NCBI RefSeq assembly: GCF_027887165.1
Contig: NC_077233.1
Span: 230,850,872-230,914,871 of the forward strand
Reading direction: 5' to 3'
Source of the DNA: Monodelphis domestica
Lineage: Eukaryota; Chordata; Mammalia; Didelphimorphia; Didelphidae
Length of the DNA stretch: 64,000 bases
Shown here: in pieces, positions 57,321 through 64,000 of the stretch
Position numbering within the stretch: the first letter of the stretch is position 1
Layout: each line of letters opens with the position of its first letter
Notes under the pieces: model-generated
Database searches by the model: none
Seen by the model: the letters and a program-made list of their open reading frames with translations, nothing else
What the model was told of the DNA's origin: nothing
Program-made: the position numbers and the translations under genes

Positions 57321-59739
57321 TTTTACTCATCCCCTTCTCTTGACCACCCCCACCGGCCCCCACCCTAAAGCTTTGGGCGGGGATGGGGGTAGGGAGATGG
57401 GGACGAGATCAGCTGGGGTGGGGTATGTGTCAGGGAACTAGAAGGACTGGGATAATGTGCCCCAGGTAAGAGCTTTGGGATCTGTGCCTCAGTGGGGGTG
57501 GGGGTGGATGAATTCTCCAGTCCCGACCTCCTCCCCATCTTCCAACTCGTATCATAAAATGTTCCTAGTGTTAAGGAGCTTGGACCCGAAGGCCTCTCAG
57601 CACCTTTGCAGTAAATGATAAACATCTGTGCCTAGGGTAATGGGTCTGGAGCCTTTGCCTATATCCTGTGTAGGAAATGAGATGTGGTGACAAATTATGT
57701 TGACTTTTTTTTTCATTCCCATTCTTTTCCATTATGATCCCATGATCCTAGTTAATGTGTTTGGGTGATTATCATTATTATTTTATAAAATGACACTCGT
57801 TGCCTTGTGCCAGTGATCAGCCTCTTTCAAATTTGATGTTCAGCCTTTGATTGTAATCACTCAGAACTGCAAGCTTTGTAACATGGGTCATAGACTCTGT
57901 CACACAGGGAGCATCACTTAGTGTCTAATTGCTTCAGATTATAATGAATACTTATTCATTTGAAAAAAATCTGACCTCAAGGTTTCAGAGTTAGGGTGAT
58001 CTCTTATCTCTTGCAAGGATTTTAATGGCATCCCAGCCTAGTAATCAAGGTCTGCTCTAAATACTTTGTGTATGAGGAATTTACACCTTGTCAACTATTT
58101 CTAGAATGGTTTGGTGTTCTTCTAATTCTAGATTCTCTCTCTCTCTCCACCCACACTTGATGATGCACTTCAGAGAGCAGAAAACCCCATATTACTTTTT
58201 TTTTTGTTTCCACAATTGGACATCAGCTCTTTATCTAATTTTTCTTTTATGTGTTTAGCAGACCGGGCTTTTAAGGCACATAGTGCATATGCTTATTTTT
58301 CATTTTATTTATTTAGATTTGAACATAACTAATTTTAAAGGAGGTAATATCTGTTTGATTTGTTTTTTGAGAGGGAATGCATTAACTAATATGAAAACAA
58401 AAAAAGTTGTAAAGAAAGCTTCTTTGTTGGTGTCTTGTTTTAAAGAGAAAATAAATGAGGATGCCAGGCCTTCACAGACCATCCTTTGGATTTTGGAGGG
58501 AAGTGTTAGCCTCAACTATGTAAAAATTCTTATTTTGACACTAACATTTTATTCGTCTGGAAATATGTACTGCATTTTTGGAAGACTGAGTCTATTTCCA
58601 AACTTCTTGCTATTTTTTATTGGAACATTTATCTATTGACTACATGCTTCAGTTATAGGACTTGAACATCATATTTAAAAAAAAAATACACACATTTTAT
58701 ATGTCTTCCTGATAAAGGAGATCCTTATTGCAAATCAAATCACAAATGTTTTGTAGCTATAACAGAGTATTATTGTACTCATAGACCATAATTTGCATGA
58801 ATATAGAATGTTTTTGCATAATAGCCTGAGGAAAAAAAAGTTTTGATAGTGAAATGTGACAGGTTTTTTTCCCATTTCCACGATGTTTCTCAAATGTGCT
58901 TTTTTGATTTTTATAAATTTATTTAATTACATTATTTTCCCCTTTATGTTCTGTTATGATCAGAAACTAATTTCATGATAAAGGCTAAGGTAAAGGTAGT
59001 AGTCACCTTGGTTTTCTGTAGCTAAAGAGACTTCTTATCTTCACTATTAAAATTCAATGAGATGTTTAATTATATAGTCTTTTTTAAAAGTCAAGTGTTT
59101 ATAAAGAATTTGCTCCTATTTTAAATTGTTAAGAAAACCCTATATGTTTCCTAGTTTGGGAATCCTTGTTGACAGCCTTTGTATAAATCTGTAATAGTAT
59201 TTCACCAAGTGATAACATGGTCATTTTCTACTTATAAAAGTATAGGAAGATGATACTACTGCCCTAACATCAGTAACATTGATGCTCCAAGAGTTAGCTT
59301 TTTTTAGTAGTGAGGATGGTTCAATGTTAACCTACTCTCATATTCTTGTCTGTCCCCCTTTGTGACTGATGGACAAAATACCTAAGCAACATCTATCTTT
59401 TCAGCATTCTGCTGGATTAAAGGCAGAAGTGTGCTGGAGCAAACCCAGACTCCACATGAGAGCATTTGCACCTCAGAAATCGACAAATGATACAAATCAA
59501 GGCTTGATTTATTGTTGATTGTCTAGATTTAAGAAAGTGATGGAGAAAATGTCAACTAATGCAGATTAAATTGAAAAGTTTGTTGTGAGTACATTTCCTC
59601 CCCCAGAGAACTTGTTGTTAAACATTTGCCAGCATACCACTGACTAAAGGAGAGCTTTTAGAAGATGGAACTGTGCTTGGGTTCCAGACTATGTCAATGG
59701 AAGAGCTAAGGTAATTGCCCAATTTGAGACTTGAACTAG

Positions 59740-60010
59740 AAAGGCAATATGGTATAATGGAAAGAGTGTGTGAGACTTGGAGTCAAGAAGACCAAGTTTT
59801 GAATTTGGCCTGTTACACAACTACTAGTTGTGTCATCATGGGCAATTATTTAATCCCTTTGAGCCTTTCTGTAAAAATAGGGTTAATAATACCTGTAGTA
59901 GCTACTATACTTATTATGGGAACAAATGAGATAATGTATATAAAGAACTTTGTATGCCTTAAAGATCCATATAAAAGTCAGCTATTAATACTAGTTATTG
60001 AACCCAGGAC
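59740..60010 (+). repeat. MIR SINE, near full length
   Basis: ATATGGTATAATGGAAAGAGTG...TTGGAGTCAAGAAGACC...TGTGTCATCATGGGCAATTATTTAA...TGAGATAATGTATATAAAGAACTT follows MIR from head to 3' end. Confidence 0.75.
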
Positions 60011-60820
60011 ACTTAACCTCTTGAGAACCATTCTCTCATCCTTTTAAAATTATTTAGCCATCTAGCTTTTCCTTTTGAGATTACTAATTTCTAATAGCTT
60101 CATATTTGGGGGCTCAGCATAACGGTTTGTTTTAAAAGAGACTTCTGAGATCCTTCTTATTGAACAAAATACAGTGGGATGTAATTGGAATTATGTATCT
60201 CTTTTATTTTTGAAACATACCTTCTTCATTGGAGGTTTTCTCTTGATACCTTATCATGCCATGATGGTGCTCCTGCTTTTTCAAAGGCTGTACCATTGGA
60301 GTATGAACTATGCCATTTTATACACAGCTAAAAGGCTTTAAATAGAGACTCCCACTGCTGTCTGTCCTGAGAATAACAGCATAGCTAGGTTTGAAGAGAC
60401 TCCTTACCAGTTTGGCCCTTACATGATGAATTTTTCCATCAGTTGTGAAGATGTCTAAATTGAGAGGTTTTAATCTGCCTCTGTAGCAGAACTAACCCAC
60501 TCATTGGATCTTTCAAGTATTGGTAAGAAAAAAAAAACACAGTGAATAGTATTCCAGGGTAAAATGGCCTTTTACCCAGTAGAAAGCTGAAAAGTATATA
60601 TATTGCTTAGGTACTTGTACTATTAAACACAATTTCACAAATGCTAATTTAAAACTTTTAGTATTTCAGAAAATGGAATCATGTATTAAGAAATTTTTGC
60701 CATTTTCAAGTACTATTATTTTGGTAGGTTTTATAGAAATTTTGCCAGAAATTGTCTTGATTATCCCAAATATGAAAACCTTTTGGATGACAGAGAGAGT
60801 ATAGGTTGTTGCTGAATATG

Positions 60821-60838
60821 TTTGTGTGTGTGTGTGTA
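60821..60838. repeat. (TG)n microsatellite
   Basis: Short TG run. Confidence 0.8.
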
Positions 60839-61864
60839 TCCACATTTAGCATAGCAAATTACAAAAGAGAACAATTAATACTTTAGAAACAATTAGATTT
60901 TTTTTCTCCTTTGTTCCATAGAAATGGCCATTCAGAAGAGTGGAGGATTTATATTGATATGGCTTTTTTGGCGTTGGCCCAGGTTAAAGAATTGTGATTT
61001 ACTCTATATGCTAATGATGCACTTAAAATGCTCTATCCAGTAGGCTGTCAGGCTTTCCACTATTCATCCTTATTTCAATGGTTTATTATAACTCAAGTAT
61101 GAAAATATCCTGTGGGCTGAAATTTCATCAGCCAGTTTAAAGGCTTTTTCTCTTTCACATTAAAAAAAAAATTGGAGAAAAGTATTAGATGCTGAAGCCA
61201 CTGATGTTTAAATTGGTTAGCTGTGTTTTAGAAATTAACCTTACACCTATCTACACAAATTTTCATTCCAGATTTTGGTTTTCTGACCACATTGCCAGTG
61301 GATTTGTGTCTTAAATTCTGGATGCCTTTTGAAAAGTCTCCTAAAGTAATGGGAGATCCAACAGGGCAGTTGAGGCTACTGGACTACTGGGAGTTGTGAT
61401 TAAGTGGTTTTAAATTTCATCAGATGATTTAAAATTGAATCTGATTTTGATGTTTTTGATTTACATGCTGTGGCAAGGAGAGTTAATTGCTTACTGATTG
61501 CTGGTTGTTTTGAGGTGAGGACATGGTAACTCAGATGAAACAATGGTAATTACATGGTAACTCCTGTTACCCTGTCTCTTGATAACTTACAATTACCCCT
61601 TTGTGCTTGTTTACAGATGTAGAGCTAACTAGTTGAACACTAGTTCTCCATAAAATTCAGGAAAATGTTTAATAGCCTTTAGTATAACATGGTAGAATAT
61701 TTTTATGAGCAGCTTTCTTGTCAATGGCAGAACTTGACCCAGTCACTTCTCATGTTCTTCTTCCCAAATGATAGGAAGAACACATTTTTTTTTTTGGAGG
61801 CATTAATGGGCAGGGAAATAGCTTGTCCTAGATTATTTGCTATCTTAATTAGTAGATGAATGAC

Positions 61865-62000
61865 AGTATGGTAGAATATATAGAGTTTGCCTTAGAGTAT
61901 GGCAGAGCAGGGTTCAAGGCCAGTTTTTGACACTTCTGGCTGTGTGATTTGGACAAATTACTTAGTTTCTCAGTGCCCTAAGCTATATAATTTACAGGGC
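61865..62000 (+). repeat. MIR-type SINE fragment
   Basis: GGTTCAAGGCCAGTTTTTGACACTTCTGGCTGTGTGATTTGGACAAATTACTTAGTTTCTCAGTGCC. Confidence 0.65.
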
Positions 62001-62673
62001 TTGTATACATTGGCATAGGAGTTTTCTATTAGGAATTCCTTATATCAGTGAAATTGAAGGTTGGGTCCAGTCAGTCAATAATGATAAATAAGGCTTACAC
62101 TCAAATTTATTTCATTAGTACAGTGTTAGTTTGGAAGTTCCCAAAATTTGAGTTGTCTGGAATTAAAAGAGAAGATAATGAAAGGAGAGGAATCTCTTTA
62201 GGATTGTGCATAAATGTGAGTTTAGCTGAAAGGAAATACCTCAAGCACCATAATTTTTTAGCACTAAAAGATTTACTTCTTGGGTGTTATTGAGTAAAAT
62301 GCTGTGACCATAATCTACCACCACCCTTGATTCCACTCTGATTTTGTTAATGGCCCAATCCCTCCTTCAAACGATTTAACTCTAGTTACTTAATTACAGT
62401 GGCCAATGGTTTAGCTTTGCCATATTGTGTTATTTCATATTGAATTTACCACACTGCCCAAGTATTATCCATCCATCTCATCAGTTTTGTTCAAGGTTTC
62501 AAGTGTAGGACCTCTGTGATTAGAAATTCATTCTGTTACTCTCCATTGTAGTTCTGTTCCAAGCATGGCAATAAAGACATTTTTCAATGTTAGTTTTTAG
62601 CTCTTCTAATTTTTTACCAGTTTCGCCAATTTAACACTTTACTATTATTGTGTTATACCAGTCATCCCACCTG

Positions 62674-62718
62674 ATATATATGTGTGTGTGTGTGTGTGTG
62701 TGTATGTATACACACACT
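62674..62718. repeat. (TG)n microsatellite
   Basis: TG run followed by TATGTATACACACAC, a local inverted repeat. Confidence 0.9.
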
Positions 62719-63044
62719 AATTAATATACTTTACTTTCTCATCTAGTAGTGCATCATTTTTGTGTCAAGGTAGCAGAGTTGTCATAGATTTAAGATCTAT
62801 GCAATTAATGAAGATTTTTGACTGGGTGTGCACTGTTTGCTTAAAGTGGGGTGGCATATGACCTATCATTTTGAGTCTGTGCAGGCCCTTAGTCCCAGCA
62901 TTTACTGTTGATTGCAATTCCTATATACAGTTTTGGAAGAAGGAAAAATAAATACTTAAATTTTTCCTTTAAACTTCTTCCAAACTCCTGGGTTTCCCCT
63001 TTATTCCTACCTTCCTAAATTTTTGTTCTTTATGAATATGTCAG

Positions 63045-63170
63045 TGCAAAAGGGAGTCAAGGACTAGACAATTGGGGTTAAGTGATTTGCCCAGGTTCAC
63101 ACAGCCAGGAAGGATCTTGAGGTGAGATTTGAACCCAGGACCTGCCATCTAGGCCTGCTCTGCCCTATGT
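63045..63170 (-). repeat. tRNA-SINE (WSINE/MIR-like) 5' part
   Basis: GGGTTAAGTGATTTGCCCAGGTTCACACAGCCAGGAAGGA...GATTTGAACCCAGGACCTGCC, antisense reading of core and tRNA head; the tail is missing. Confidence 0.65.
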
Positions 63171-63839
63171 ATTATCTAAAAAGCATTAGTGAAGAGGGAC
63201 ATTTCTGATTATTTCACCAAATGAACCAGTTGTTTTGACAGTAGAACAAATGTTTAGGCTTTTCATGGGGATGAAAATGTTCCAAATGTTTCCAAAATTT
63301 TGGGGGAAATGAGCAACCAGAATATAATAGGCAGGAGTTAAGCCATATCATTGGTTCTTAAGTAATATTAGACAGAATGCTGTAGAGAATATTATTATAA
63401 AATGTTCAGACTCAGGTTATCTCTTCTCAATGACTTTTGTCTTATATCTGAATTCTATAGTTATATGAATTTGGTCTAAATGGAGGAATGTTTAACATTC
63501 TAGAATTAGCACAGTAGTAGGCTTATAGCAAGCAGTGTTGTTCATAGAGTGCTTCTCTATTCACTGTAATATGAAGGAATAGCCTAGACCTTTGAAAGAA
63601 CCAGGTATGGTAGTATTTTACTCCTTTAAAGCAGAGGAACAATTTGGTAATAAGGAATGACACTGGATAATATTCTTTGGATGAAATTGAGTCTTTGTTT
63701 AAATGGTTTATTTTTTCCCCCTTTGAAATAAGTAGTTAATTGTCTGATCAGATATGTACTGTCATCCTGAAAAGATGAAGTCAGTATGTTTTACCCACCA
63801 TAAGAGAGAGCCCAACTTAGGGGTTCCCAGTCTTTACAA

Positions 63840-63965
63840 TTTAACAAATACTTTTATTAGGTACCTATTGTACAAGATTAGGTGATGGGAGCCAGGAAGG
63901 AACTATAAAGATGAAAAAGATCTGTTATCATTATCCTTATCCACGTGGAGTTTACAGTCGAGGAG
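63840..63965 (+). repeat. MIR3-like marsupial SINE
   Basis: AACAAATACTTTTATTAGGTACCTATTGTACAAGATTAGG...CACGTGGAGTTTACAGTC, the same pattern as at 50,165. Confidence 0.55.
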
Positions 63966-64000
63966 GTTGTTGTTTGTTTTTTTTTTAAGTAGATTCTTTA

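Larger units (their letters stand above)
57321..63999 (+). other. Noncoding sequence, probable first intron of DCUN1D3
   Basis: About 6.7 kb of AT-rich sequence with no frame resembling DCUN1D3 or any other protein. It holds SINE-type repeats near 59.7, 61.9, 63.1 and 63.8 kb and TG microsatellites near 60.8 and 62.7 kb. The assignment as intron rests only on the conserved gene order ERI2-DCUN1D3-LYRM1 recalled from human. Confidence 0.35.

Noticed and set aside
57000..64000. Search for DCUN1D3 coding exons
   Set aside because: No frame encodes the conserved N-terminal MGQC myristoylation motif or the DCN domain; the coding exons must lie outside the window.

Overview
The window is nuclear DNA from a mammal, and the repeats say marsupial. 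It has several copies of the marsupial tRNA-derived SINE (WSINE1/WALLSI type, all six on the minus strand), MIR/MAR1-type core-SINEs, L2, marsupial-type L1 and endogenous retrovirus (ERV) debris. Coding density is very low, and splice sites rather than long ORFs carry the gene signal. The repeat-family names are from memory, not from a database search.

One protein-coding gene is visible. LYRM1 lies on the minus strand, with three coding exons at 41,777-41,619, 33,345-33,253 and 32,226-32,110. Each has consensus GT/AG splice sites and phase-0 junctions. Together they give a 122-residue LYR-motif protein, the length I recall for human LYRM1. The gene most likely starts in a CpG island at about 56.2-57.3 kb. 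In human, DCUN1D3 lies head-to-head with LYRM1, so this island is probably a bidirectional promoter and 57.3-64 kb is probably the first intron of DCUN1D3. No DCUN1D3 coding sequence is present in the window.

The left 27 kb, beyond the LYRM1 3' end, is a nested stack of retroelements. A minus-strand ERV (LTR-like 1-1,310, pro-pol 1.7-4.8 kb, gag 16.8-17.9 kb) is split by a full-length minus-strand L1 (L1-A, 5,049-16,773, 15-bp target-site duplication, TSD). L1-A contains a second L1 (L1-B, 6,842-10,995, 12-bp TSD) with an inverted 5' segment, plus a solo LTR (13,024-13,829). L1-B in turn contains an element with two about 247-bp direct repeats, and that element contains a SINE with a 13-bp TSD. 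A third long L1 (L1-C, about 18.9-25.7 kb) carries an 835-bp L1 5'-end fragment with a 13-bp TSD. Another LTR follows at 25.7-26.3 kb, then older L1 remnants and a gammaretrovirus-like LTR at about 28.7-29.2 kb.

From 31.6 to 56 kb the sequence is LYRM1 3' UTR, exons and introns with scattered SINE, L2, hAT and old L1 remnants. A young L1 3' fragment ends only about 25-30 bp upstream of a LYRM1 splice acceptor. A 223-bp unit is tandemly triplicated just outside the CpG island. From 57.3 kb to the end is AT-rich sequence with a few SINEs and microsatellites. I found no bacterial-type genes, CRISPR arrays, rRNA genes or functional tRNA genes.
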